Source: Deinandra increscens subsp. villosa
Taxonomy: Eukaryota; Streptophyta; Magnoliopsida; Asterales; Asteraceae
Length of the DNA: 64,000 nt
Direction of reading: 5' to 3'
Assembly (NCBI GenBank): GCA_039602395.1
Contig: JBCNJP010000023.1
Location: forward strand, 88,839,578-88,903,577
Under the pieces are notes generated by a model. The model was not told the DNA's origin, did no database searches, and worked only from the letters and a program-made list of their open reading frames with translations. Positions 23,252 through 33,738 of the stretch are shown here, in pieces (the first letter of the stretch is position 1; every line of letters starts with the position of its first letter). Position numbers and translations under genes: made by a program.

Positions 23252-25833
23252 GACAACGGCGAAAAGGTCTCATCATAATCAATCCCTTGAGTTTGAGTGA
23301 AACCTTTCGCTACAAGCCGTGCCTTGTAGGTTTGCACATTTCCATGCATGTCAGTTTTTCTTTTAAAGATCCACTTGCTCCCTACTGCCCGTGTACCGGG
23401 GGGTAGCTCAATCAAGTCCCAGACGTGATTGTCACGCATGGATTGCATCTCAGCGTTCATGGCTTCAAGCCATTTATCAGATTCCGGATCTGATATAGCA
23501 GCTTTGTAATTAATAGGCTCATCGTTAGAATCGGCTATTAACAGAACATCGAAGGCCTCATGATATCCAAGGTATCTATCAGGCTCATGTCGTATTCTTT
23601 CGCTCCTACGAACGCTTGTGCTTGTGTTTGGGTCTGATGGTGCGACAACAACTTGTCGGTCAGACGCAGCAACCGTTTCAGGGTTAGGTGTATCTCGAAT
23701 TTCTTCAAGATCCACTGGATCACTATTTGTTCCTCGAGCAAGGAATTCTTTCTCAAGGAACTTACCTTTCCTTTTGATGGAAACGGTGTTTGCATCAGGA
23801 TGGTAGAAGTAATAACCGGTATTACCATAGTATCCAACGAAAGTTACCTTTTCGCCTCGGGGATCGAGCTTATTGTCAGATTCACTGGTGACATAAGCAT
23901 CACATCCCCATACCCTGAGGTATGATAGTTTAGGAAGAGAACCATGCCATATCTCATATGGGGTCTTCCCCACTTTCTTGGTCGGTGCCAAATTTATTAG
24001 GCGAGCGGCGGTCAAGATGGCATATCCCCAAAAGGAATGTGGCAAGGTGGTCCTGCACATCATCGATCGAACCATGTTGAGCAAAGTTCGATTTCTCCTT
24101 TCACTAACGCCATTTAACTGGGGTGTGCCAGGAGGAGTAGGTTGTGAAACGATTCCACATTCCTTCAGATGATTCAGGAATTCAGCGCTTAGGTATTCTC
24201 CGCCTCTATCGGATCGAAGTATTTTAATAGTTCGATTTAACTGATTTTGTACTTCGTTTTGAAACTCTTTGAACTTTTCAAAAGTTTCATGTTTGTGTTT
24301 CATCAGATAGACATAGGCATATCTGCTGTAGTCATCGATGAAAGTCACGAAGTACCGTTCACGATTTCTCGTCTCGGTTCGAAAGGGTCCACACACATCG
24401 GTATGAATAATGCCTAACAAGCCTTGGGCCCGTTCACCTGTATGGGTGAAGGGTGACTTGGTTAATTTACCAGATAAGCATGACTCGCATTCATCGAAGG
24501 AATCTGCGTCTTGGGATTCGAGAATGCCAGCAGTTTGCAACTTCTTGATGCGGGCCTTACTTATGTGACCAAGTCTATGGTGCCATAACGAGGATTCGTT
24601 ACTATCAGTTTTGCTTCTTTTAGAAACATGATAGAGCTGGTCGTTTGTTTGAACATCTATCTCATATATGCCATGTCGAGGTTTAGCCTCGAAATAAAAG
24701 ATATTATTAAGGTAAGCAGAAATCACATTTCCATTAAATTTATACCGAAATCCTTGTTCAAACAATGAAGAGACAGAAATAATGTTTCTGGATAAACCAG
24801 GTGCATATAAACAGTTAATCAAATTAACTACAAGGCCAGAAGAGCATGAAAAAGAGTAAGTTCCAGCGGCAAGCACTGGGACTCTCTTCCCGTCACCAAC
24901 GATGAGGTCCATGCAGCCTTGTTCTGTCTTCTTCCACTTCTCAGGTTCCTGCAAAACATTGACAATGTGATGACCACATCCAGTATCAAATACCCATGAA
25001 TTGGAGGAAACAGTGAAAAGTTCAATAACATTTATTGAAATACCTGATGAGCAACCCTTATTAGGGTTCTTGGTCATCTTCAGCTTTGCAAGATAAACAG
25101 GACAGTTGCGACGCCAGTGTCCCATTTTGTTGCACTCATAGCACAGGCGCTCCTCGGAAGGCTGCACCTGTGGTTTCTTGCCTTTGCCTTCTTTAACCTT
25201 CTTGGCCTTGGAGATCTTTGTATTTGCAACCTTGAGCACGTCTGGCGTGGTCATGATCTTCACGTTGGGTATCAACGGAATAACCTCCTCGATCGACTGA
25301 GCCGAACAATTAATCGCAAGAATACGATAATGTTCAGGCAAAGATCTGAGTACTACATCAAGAGCCATCCCGTCAGAGATGGAGTAGCCAAGGTCGATCA
25401 GCCTGTCGCGATACGCTTTCATCAGCATGACATGATCGTATGGAGAGGAGTCGTTAGCCATAGAGCAGTTCACAAATTGTGAAAGTGCATCAGCTCGCTC
25501 AGTCCTCTGACTCAATTCAAATAAATCCTTGAGTTTACGAATGATGTCATAAGCAGACATCCCCATGAAATTGTACCGATAATCCTGAGTCATACTTGAC
25601 AACATCAGGTCAGTGACGTCCTTATCATCGTCAGTGTGCTTTTGGAGCTCAGACCGCGAGTTCTCATTTAGCAAGTAAGATGGAATGCTCGCGATCGGTC
25701 GGTCAATGACATAGAGTTTTCCGAAGAGCCTTAAAAGGTTCCTCAGGGTTGTCTGCCATGCGAGAAAGCCAGTCTCAGTGAAGGGGTCGAGTTGTACCAT
25801 TGAACTTAATGGAGGTGAGTTTTCTTTAGCCTT
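23248..25833 (-). CDS. gag-pol: Element 1 gag-pol, 5' part: Gag, protease, integrase, start of RT
   Basis: 850 codons from ATG at 25800; the frame is also open for 11 codons upstream to an acceptor at 25833. Domains in order: Gag helical region; zinc knuckle CYECNKMGHWRRNC (~residue 218); aspartic protease SWVFDTGCGHHIV (~270); HHCC pre-integrase LWHHRLGHISKARI with CESC (~415-455); DDE integrase with HTDVCGPF, RSDRGGEY and NGVSERRNRT (~475-590); RT start with KARLVAKGFTQTQGIDYDE. It cleaves, integrates and copies the element. The frame ends at a premature stop in RT caused by a one-base loss. The Gag differs strongly from that of element 2. Confidence 0.93.
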   Translation of the reverse strand, partial: KAKENSPPLSSMVQLDPFTETGFLAWQTTLRNLLRLFGKLYVIDRPIASIPSYLLNENSRSELQKHTDDDKDVTDLMLSSMTQDYRYNFMGMSAYDIIRKLKDLFELSQRTERADALSQFVNCSMANDSSPYDHVMLMKAYRDRLIDLGYSISDGMALDVVLRSLPEHYRILAINCSAQSIEEVIPLIPNVKIMTTPDVLKVANTKISKAKKVKEGKGKKPQVQPSEERLCYECNKMGHWRRNCPVYLAKLKMTKNPNKGCSSGISINVIELFTVSSNSWVFDTGCGHHIVNVLQEPEKWKKTEQGCMDLIVGDGKRVPVLAAGTYSFSCSSGLVVNLINCLYAPGLSRNIISVSSLFEQGFRYKFNGNVISAYLNNIFYFEAKPRHGIYEIDVQTNDQLYHVSKRSKTDSNESSLWHHRLGHISKARIKKLQTAGILESQDADSFDECESCLSGKLTKSPFTHTGERAQGLLGIIHTDVCGPFRTETRNRERYFVTFIDDYSRYAYVYLMKHKHETFEKFKEFQNEVQNQLNRTIKILRSDRGGEYLSAEFLNHLKECGIVSQPTPPGTPQLNGVSERRNRTLLNMVRSMMCRTTLPHSFWGYAILTAARLINLAPTKKVGKTPYEIWHGSLPKLSYLRVWGCDAYVTSESDNKLDPRGEKVTFVGYYGNTGYYFYHPDANTVSIKRKGKFLEKEFLARGTNSDPVDLEEIRDTPNPETVAASDRQVVVAPSDPNTSTSVRRSERIRHEPDRYLGYHEAFDVLLIADSNDEPINYKAAISDPESDKWLEAMNAEMQSMRDNHVWDLIELPPGTRAVGSKWIFKRKTDMHGNVQTYKARLVAKGFTQTQGIDYDETFSPLS

Positions 25834-26111
25834 CTGAAAATAAGCAAAGTAAATTTAATCAGTATTTTCGATGTTTATTTTTCTTTAAAATAAGTTGGTA
25901 AAGTTTATTTTTAAGAAAATGAGAATTCGTTTAGACGACATTACTTGAGACCGCCAAATGAGCCTCAGGAGCAAGGCCGTGTAAACAAACTGACAACGGT
26001 TGTCAATTGTGAGACTCAAGTCACAATTCTCGGTATGAGGCCGCTATATACATACAATTGTATTTTGCGGTACGTTTAGCCTCATCCGTGCCCACTCTAG
26101 CAATACACATC

Positions 26112-26273
26112 CGTGGCGCGGTGTTGAAATACTCCAACACCACGAACATGCACGTCTAAAGCGATAGTAATCCTAAATGGTCGATTGTGATGACACGGTG
26201 TTGAAATACTCCAATGTCCTCACCTTAGAAGGTACCCTCGGCACCAAGTGCGGTGTTGAAATACTCCAACACT
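26112..26273 (-). ncRNA. Three hairpins with a shared 19-nt core in the element 1 leader
   Basis: Core CGGTGTTGAAATACTCCAA at 26119-26137, 26196-26214 and 26251-26269, identical to element 2. Arms: CGTGGCG/CACCACG (a G-U wobble on the coding strand), GTGATGACA/TGTCCTCAC (one mismatch) and AGTG/CACT. Arms differ from those in element 2, yet pairing is mostly kept. Confidence 0.72.
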
Positions 26274-26998
26274 GATGCTCCGGTAAATACGTTCCAAGTT
26301 CAACTTGAGATAGGATGGCACGAACTATCAGTTTTTATGAATTACCAAATAGGGATATTAATTACTTTTAATATTTAATTACCGTCAGACACGAACGATA
26401 AAACCCTATCACCACTCGGGACAAGTAAATTAATTTAACCTAATTAAATTACTAAGTTGTCGCGAATGGCTTATTGTGTGTTAAACGGCATAAGGTCTTG
26501 ATCTCGCTCGAGCCATACAAGCGAGATCATAAGGGACAAATTTAAAATAAATTAAATTAAATAAAATGGTGAACGATCGAGATGGCAATCCTATGCGATC
26601 TGGAATCCTGTTCAGCTCTCACTTGCTTCGACATCCCTCTGGCGTGTGTCCAGTCTTCGACATTTGGTTACATACAAATTTACAATTACTAAAACTACTT
26701 CTAGTAAACTAGCTCTAAATTTGTACAACTTTGAAACCCAAAATCCGGGTCCAATAAACCAAAACGAAATACAATCAATTGGGCCAACAACTTGGGCCAA
26801 ACAGAGAAAGACAAAACACGCCAAACACATGCACACACATGATCACAAAATATAGAGGGGTCGGCCGTAACACACAATATAATATATAGAATTAAAATAA
26901 ATAAATTAATTAATTCTAATTCGCAATTTGGATTTAAGTCGAAATTGCGAACTACCGGTCGCGAAAAGACCGGTTCTGGTTTGCGCGCGGTGATAATG

Positions 26999-27011
26999 GC
27001 TCTGATACCAC
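26999..27011 (-). promoter_or_regulatory. Primer-binding site of element 1
   Basis: Directly after the 5' LTR the coding strand reads GTGGTATCAGAGCCATT. TGGTATCAGAGCCA complements the 3' end of initiator tRNA-Met. Confidence 0.92.
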
Positions 27012-27223
27012 TGTTGGGTTTGACAGTGGGATCCGGGTTACCGATTTTAATTTTATTAAAACCGATTTATTAATTAAATTAATTCTCAATTAATTTGGCA
27101 GCGGAAACGATTAAAACGCGGATGCAACCGTAACAGGATCAATCACCGGAACACGACAAACACAGAAAAAATATATTTATTTAAAATAAATAAATAATCA
27201 AATATCTAATAAATTAGATATAC

Positions 27224-27730
27224 CTTGGCGGGATCCGAGCAACCGCTCGAGACACCCGGATTCAACGGGCTCGCGCTAGGACGAACTGAGACGTCTGACT
27301 CGAACCTTCGAGACAGATCATCGACGTCGGCATCGGCGGCGACAGGCGGCGACGGCGGTAGTGGCGGCGGCGGTGGTAGGGATACCACCGGTGGTGGTGA
27401 CAAAATCTTCTCCGTCGGAATGCCCACCGGGACCGATCCCACGACGAACGACTCGCCGGAGATCAGAGGAGGGGCGGCGGCGGCGGCGGACGGGTAGAGC
27501 GGCGCCGGCCACGACGACGCGACCGGACGCGGCGGTCTCGGCTGCGCCGGCAGCGCGAGAACCACCGGTCGGTGGTCGCGCGACGGCACGTGAGCGGCAG
27601 CGGCGGCGGCTTGAGCCGCGGCGGCGGCTCGGGCTGCGGCTTCGGCTTCGGCTCGGGCTGCGGCTTCGGCTCGGGCTGAGACGGCTTCGCTCTCGAGACG
27701 GGCACAGACACTGGCAAGACGAGGATCCAT
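27224..27730 (-). CDS. LTR-encoded N-terminal exon predicted to fuse to Gag
   Basis: ATG at 27728-27730 opens 169 codons. The first part is an Ala/Arg/Glu-rich helical or coiled-coil-like run (MDPRLASVCARLESEAVSAR). A Pro/Ala-rich low-complexity stretch follows, then a less repetitive end, RRFESDVSVRPSASPLNPGV. The frame reaches a splice donor after PAK. Joining to the acceptor at 25833 continues in phase as KAKENSPPLSS into the gag ATG, giving a longer Gag. The frame also stays open in the other LTR. I know no domain for it. It could instead be an untranslated leader with a chance frame, since GC-rich DNA gives open frames by chance. Confidence 0.6.
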
Positions 27731-27890
27731 CGGAAATCACGAACGGATCACGGTGGTGGAGGCGGGGCGGCGACAGCGGTCGGCGGCGGCGGCGTGAGAC
27801 GGCTTCGGCTTGCCTTACGGCGCAGAGAGGGAGGGAGAGGAGATTAGGGTTTTTTTTGTGACTCCTTTTTAATCTATCTCCCTCCTCTCA

Positions 27891-27901
27891 TTTATTATAA
27901 A
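27891..27901 (-). promoter_or_regulatory. TATA box in the 5' LTR of element 1
   Basis: TTTATAATAAATG on the minus strand, about 160 bp upstream of the ATG of the LTR frame. It sits at the border of the AT-rich U3 and the GC-rich leader. Confidence 0.45.
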
Positions 27902-28207
27902 ATTCGCGGACCGGGGCCTGCGAACTGGGCCCGGTCGCGATCCACCTTTAGTCCACCAACCGATCAGTCTGTTAATCCGGTAACAACTGATCGGTTCGTC
28001 TTTTAATTACCGAGTATTTTGAACCGATAGATTTTGTCGATTTAAATAAATAGTTAATATTTATTTAATTCACCATTTAGTTCGTTTATTTCTAATTAAC
28101 AATTAATTAGATATAATAGTCCGTTGACCCAGGTGTAACTCTTACGGGTCAATATCGGTCGGGTTCGTTAATTTGTCGGGTCAGGACACCATATATCCAA
28201 CAGAGAC

Positions 28208-28829
28208 GTGGTGAGACCGGAACCGGACCCGGTTCGGTTGTAGCATTATCGGTTCGGTTTTGGATTTTGCAGGTTGGTTTTGTGGTAATCATCTGGAGCG
28301 GGTATACATGGTATGCCTTCAAAACACACACAAAAACATCATGAACACTCTCTCGAATGGTGGTTTTGTTCTTGACGTCGTCATCAGGTCGATGGGTTCC
28401 GCAGTTTTATCTGTCGTTCACTATCCCTAACTTTACCAGGGTCTAAAGGCCGGTTAGTAGATGTATAATCTTCAAGAACAAAAAGGTTGCACCTAAATAA
28501 AATAAACACATACAAGTGAACCATAGAAGCAATCCCCATTTGTTCTAGATCAGTACAATGAAAAAAGAATGACTTTCAATCAACCCGAAAGAAAAAGTAA
28601 TAGTACTGACACCTTGCTAACGCTACTATTAGAGGTGCATAAATCGGTTTTTTTTTATCAGTTTCGATTTGGTCAAAGGACGGTTTTTTCAATAACCGGC
28701 TCGGTTTGTAACCGGCTTTGAGGAAAAATATTGGTAAACGATGTAACCAGTTTGGCCATATCGGTTTTTGAAACCGGATCTTTTAGCAGAACGAATTTTC
28801 TACCTTTTTAACATATAGAGTCGTTTTGT
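28208..28829. other. Repeat-rich spacer, no gene
   Basis: Contains GGTTCGGTT-type words right after element 1 (28215-28260) and a second block of CGGTTTTTT/ACCGGC words at 28640-28790, as found inside hAT-like repeats. No coding potential recognised. Confidence 0.5.
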
Positions 28830-29180
28830 GTGTCTGATGACTTGGATCCTGGTTTGTCACATGTCCCATGTGGTGATACTTCGCGGGCAAATTTTAAGGG
28901 TGTGACACTGAATATGGAAGAAGACGCGGAGGTACCACTAATTTTTAGAAGACCGTTCCTAGCTACCTCCCAAGCAGTGGCTAACATGAGTAATGGTGTA
29001 CTCACGTGGCTAACATGAGTAATGGTGTACTCACGCTTAAGTTTGGTGAGAAAGAAACAAAATTTGGAGTAGGAAGGAAGGTAGGGAGTAACATGCAAGT
29101 GGTTGATAGTATTGATTCAGGTTTGGATTTTGCATACCGACGTTTGGAGGGAGCCTCACCCTCCACCAACAAGATCTAGA
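28830..29180 (+). pseudogene. Ty3-gypsy fragment (retropepsin region)
   Basis: The plus frame reads MEEDAEVPLIFRRPFLATSQ, like the end of the gypsy aspartic protease region (PLILGRPFLATA). The text then continues in another frame as LKFGEKETKFGVG. A perfect 29-bp tandem duplication (28976-29033, GTGGCTAACATGAG start) causes the shift. No other domain survives. Confidence 0.65.
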
Positions 29181-29655
29181 CCAAGACTGCGGGTCCATCA
29201 AGCGGACCCGTAAATAAATATGGCGCACTCCGTGGCGGCTTACCATGGACGTCTAAAATAAAAGCTTACTTGAATCAGTAACGCAGAAACGAAGACATCT
29301 AAAGGATGGTTAGCATCTCGTCCCACCTTTTTATTTAAACTTTTAGTTTTAGAATTGTCATTAGTATTGTATTAGTTTTACTTTTATTTATATATATAAC
29401 AATTTGAATTTAGTGCATGTGAGGAGATTTACTATACAAGTTTCCACCAATAAATGTTTGCCAAGTAATTTATTAAGCCAATGAGTTTTTTACACACATT
29501 CATCTATCTCTCTCTCTCACATATTCTCATTAAGTTACTTATCCTCTAATTTGAAGTCACGGATTGCATTTGTTTTGTGGTGCTTGATTGTACAATGGTG
29601 TCAAAAAATTCTTTTATCTATTTACTTTACATTTAGTAAAATAAAATTAGGTGTC
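29181..29655. other. AT-rich spacer, nothing recognised
   Basis: No coding or repeat structure that I can support beyond short CT runs near 29510. Confidence 0.4.
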
Positions 29656-29900
29656 CGCTGCAACGTGTGAGTGTCATGAGTTTCTAATCTAACGTATAAT
29701 ATTTTATAAAAATTTGTACATTTGTCGTTTACAATTTTGAATTTGGGTGTCATGAGCTTCTAATCTAACGTATAATTCCTTTAAAAAATTTGTACATTTG
29801 TCTCTTACAATATTTTGAATTTCTCAACAATCATTTATTTTTCTTAAAAATTTGTACATTTGCCACTTACAATTTTGAATTTCTCAACAATCACAAACTG
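29656..29900. repeat. Degenerate ~70-bp direct repeats
   Basis: The words TTTGTACATTTG, TTACAATTTTGAATTT and TCTAATCTAACGTATAAT recur three times with indels. Words resembling CCGCAACG close several units. The element class is unknown. Confidence 0.55.
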
Positions 29901-31619
29901 ACATGTAAAACTGGTGGCCTGCCACAACGTACGAGCGAGTCTTATTTGCTTCTTTCACATTTACGGTATTTTCAACATCCGTTTTCGTATTTACGTTATT
30001 ATTTCTGACACCCGCCGCAACGCGCTGGTAGGTAAATTTCTTGTTAGTAGTAATTCTCGAGGTCGCAGTTTGTCTTGTGTAATTTTGAAGCCTCAAATCT
30101 GCAAGGATAAACATGTTCCTGCAGAAACATGACCAGATTTATCAGACCTCCACCCGAATTTTATATTTTATTTTAAGTATGTCGGAACTTGTTGAGAAAA
30201 AATAAAAGGAAGATGGCTAGCCTTTTGTTCAATTTGTACAAGGAGGTCGGGACGGTACAGTTCGTGGTAGCATGCCATGGGACAATGTCAAAATGCAGAG
30301 TAAACCACATCCAATTTTTCCAAACCGTCATCTTTTACATATCATATTGCTTTCATTATGAATGCGTTTGGGCACATTAAAGACAATGTGCAATCTAAGT
30401 GTGGGATGGGAAACATCAGTTTTAAACCTTATGTCTGTCCATTATTCAAGCTTTACACAAAACTCTTTTGAAAAAATGGCCCCTATACTAACCAAAAATT
30501 TTCTACAATTTAAAAACATTTAAAAAAATATATGTTGTTGTCTTGAGACCCTGCAAATAAAAATAGTGTATCCGAAAACAGAAAACCCATAGTGAAAATA
30601 AAAGAGAAATATTTTGATTACGGCAAGTAGGAAATAAGTTTACTTTTATACAAACCTATAATTTATCTCGTTTCTCACGTTTTAGTGAAAATTTGAGCCT
30701 AACTTGCAGGTATATAAACTAATACATGCTCCTTTTCTTGTTGAACCATTGTGAAAAACCGAGTGATGCAATAAATGTAGAACTTGATAGGGTCATACGT
30801 CTCAAGATGGACAAAATTGGAAATGTGTAATTAAAGGATTGATACAACTATGATTTTAACTCATTTCTGCTCCTTAAACCTACCTTTATGTTCTGTGCCT
30901 TAAACATTATCCCTAAGCAAGCCAAGTTTGAGCGTACTCCCATTTTTTTTCAACTACTCACAATTTATTGCAATAAACGCACTTAGCCAAAAGCTTTTTA
31001 TTTTTTTTAACCTTTTTATTTTGTAAAATGGGTCTTTTTATCAAAAATCAAAATGTGACCTTTTTTCATAAGGATTAATGTTAATGTTTGTCAAATATAC
31101 ATATACATATGTGTGTACTTAGTTAGAAAAATAAAGAGCAAAAGCTCTTAGGTATAGTTTAGCTTTTTGTTCTCAAGTCACAAAAATAAGGATTTAACAA
31201 AAATACCGGTATTTTATATTTTAGCCATTTTTTTACCAAACAAACCCTTAACCCGAAGCTTACCCTTATAACCCTTTTCAAGACCTCTTGATAATTATGT
31301 GAATTCCAGTGAGATCTATGGAGATCCTATTTTTGTCAAGCCTATACTATTTACTCGTTTTCACTTTGGTATGAGCATTCACTCAAATTGTAAATATACT
31401 AACCTGAGTGTCGAGTGACCAATTATGAGGTGTATAGGATTGTATAAACTTAAACTTTTGAGTAGGCAAGCATAGTTCTCATATTTCAACAAAAGTAGAA
31501 TAAAGTCAATGGAAGTAAAAGTTGGAAATAATTAGACTTGGTCCATTTTGATTTCTCCTATTTATATAGCTTATTTGATTCATTAGGATAACCTCAGAGT
31601 TATTTAATCTTTCGCCATT
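29901..31619. other. Degenerate repeat spacer with a possible gypsy 3' remnant
   Basis: Around 30370-30412 the text GACAATGTGCAATCTAAGTG followed by TGGGATGG resembles the sequence after pol in Athila/Tat-type gypsy elements. The rest is AT-rich without recognisable genes. Confidence 0.35.
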
Positions 31620-32960
31620 CGGTGTTATCTCTCGTTTCCAATCTTCATATCAAGTGAGTACTCATAGCCCCTTCTCTTTTAATACTTTGGGGTGTAACAT
31701 CTATCATTATCTCAAACTCAAACTCTATATATATTTCTCTAAAAATATATGCAAACTCTATGCTTGTTATGTGTGTTCTAAGTGTGTTGAACTTGTTTGG
31801 ACTATTGATGTTGTTGTGCTCGAACTCGAACTCGAAGCGTACTTATTAACATACCGAGCCGGGGTAACAATAATAAATCTATTGGAATGACAACCCACCC
31901 GGTAAATTGAAACGTATTTTCGATGGGTGATTGGAAACCTAATTTGTCAAGGGTTTGATACGCTCACCTTATTTACTCTAGTTTCTTTACTCGTTTATCA
32001 TACTCTATGAATGTTCACTTAACACATAAATCGCATGTTTCATAAATAATGATATACACAAAACTTATGTTTACTCACCAACTACTTTTGTAGTTGACAC
32101 TTTATCTTATACATGTTGCAGGAAACAATGCTTGAGCCTTTCTATGGTCATACTAGGATGCTGGACCTAGTTACAGACTTAAACCAGTTTTATGTTGTTT
32201 TATCATGTATAATTATGTTTGTAAGATATTCTTAAATGAATAAATAAAAAGGGCATGTTTAAGTATATTGTAACTTAATTAGTTGTAATTAGCATTTGGA
32301 CAATCATCAGTTCATCACGCTTCGACAAATTTTGCCATCGGTTGGGGTGTGACATATTGGTATCAGAGCTTGGCTATAGGGATTTAGGTTATTAGAACTT
32401 GATAACCTAGACTATGCCTTAGGTGTCCCACATGATTAACTCATGTTTGCATGCCTATTATATTATATGGTGTCCTTATATGCTACTTAATTATACATTT
32501 CTCAAAGTCTTGTCTCTCTGTTAAACACTTGACACACACATACTCTTCAGGCTTCTTAGCCTACTTCCTTAGTAATGGTGCATTACGTACCATCTTAGGA
32601 TTTTGATTTTTGATTTTAAATTCGTCGGGGTTAGGTTTCTGACAGTAGACATATAGTAACTGGAAGAGGGAGAACACCGGTAGCTAGGGGTCTATCCAGG
32701 TAGGCATTGCGTATAAATCCGGATCAGCCGTATGGACTTGGATGCCTATTTGGAAGCCTTTGGTGAGAGTGTCAGAACCTATGAGGCCAAAGCATGTCTC
32801 ATAAGTACTTCCAAAGACCATTAATAACTTTGATTAGTCATGGTTGTAATTTCCCAGTCGGGAAACGAGAACCACTCCATTATATTTTATCAAAGACAAC
32901 AGGATTCGAGGCTTTATAAATTATGATTTTCAAAGATCCTTGATATTCTATGACTCTCTG
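31620..32960 (+). mobile_element. Ty3-gypsy remnant: LTR 3' part, PBS and leader
   Basis: The segment ending GGTTGGGGTGTGACA (32354) is followed by TGGTATCAGAGC (32358-32369), an initiator tRNA-Met primer site. Both parts align with the longer gypsy copy at 43060-44310, from GTGAGTACTCATAGCCCC on. The leader to about 32960 matches too (GTAACTGGAAGRGGGA word). No gag or pol follows, so the copy is truncated. Confidence 0.75.
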
Positions 32961-33738
32961 ATGATTTATACCACAATCACTCGCATTAATAATTTATATG
33001 TTTGTGATGTAGTGTTGGAGGTTGTCATTCTGTTGAATTTGTTACTTGTTTAATTTTCACCAACCTGTCGTCTGTCGAGGTAGTTAGTAACACTAGTTGT
33101 ATGGAGCCCTGAATGGTGAACCATGAGAAACATATTTTTTTAGGTTGAAAGAAAGTTTATAAACATTTAGAGAGTAGAAGAAAATTAGAAGAGATTGTGT
33201 GTTTAAAATGATTAAAGTTTGATAGTTTATACTTTATATAAAGGAAAAAATGAAAAAAAAAAATGAATATTTAAAATATAAACGTTCAATGGTTATATTT
33301 TATGAAAACTGAGGATGAAACGAGCGTGATAGCCATTGCGGAGAGACTGAATTTTTACCCCATAGCTCCTACGAACAGTATTCACGATGTTGTGGGGCGC
33401 CCAGTACACGGTCTAAACATTAGCACTTTCCATCCTGTTATTGTTGTCCAGTTGTCCATCCATGCCATTCTTAGCTTATAGGGTTTTCTAAGAATTACAA
33501 CTGATCATTTGATTCTTATCTTGATGTAACAATCTATATGAAATCACGTTTTTACATTTTTCTTTTGGATCACACCTTACTAAAGATCAAATGGTGTATA
33601 AAGGTTACATGATTTGATGTACTAGATAAATTAAAATAGTGATCGTCAATTAATATCATAAAATTACATGTAACGAAAATATAATGCATAACTTACAACA
33701 AAACTGTCCTAAATCTTTGATTTGTAGAACAAATTATG
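32961..33738. other. Spacer and 3' flank of the X8-domain gene
   Basis: AT-rich, with no frame I can support. The part nearest 33738 should hold the 3' UTR of the minus-strand gene. Confidence 0.4.

Larger units (their letters stand above)
25834..27223 (-). other. Candidate leader intron of element 1 (LTR exon to gag)
   Basis: Donor CCAAG|GTATATCTAA inside the 5' LTR and acceptor ATTTTCAG|AAGGCTAAAG just before gag. Both borders are phase 0, so the LTR frame joins gag in frame. The 1390-nt span contains the PBS, three core hairpins and no long frame. Parts of it resemble the leader of element 2. Confidence 0.55.
11810..28202 (-). mobile_element. Ty1-copia LTR retrotransposon, element 1 (carries nested element 2)
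   Basis: Coding is on the minus strand. The 5' LTR is 27012-28202. The 3' LTR is 11810-12985 plus 21098-21113, split by element 2. The LTRs run TGTTGG to CCAACA on the coding strand, and a 5-bp TSD GAGAC flanks the element. The primer-binding site complements initiator tRNA-Met. Domain order gag, protease, integrase, RT and RNase H places it in Ty1-copia, possibly near the Tork/TAR group (low confidence). Without the nested element it is about 8.28 kb. A one-base frame break splits pol. Confidence 0.95.
27012..28202 (-). repeat. 5' LTR of element 1
   Basis: 1191 bp, TGTTGGATATATGG to AAACCCAACA on the coding strand. A TATA-like TATAATAAA lies at 27891-27899. A GC-rich segment (27230-27830) lies downstream of the expected start and encodes the 169-codon frame. 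The TSD GAGAC follows at 28203-28207. Confidence 0.94.
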
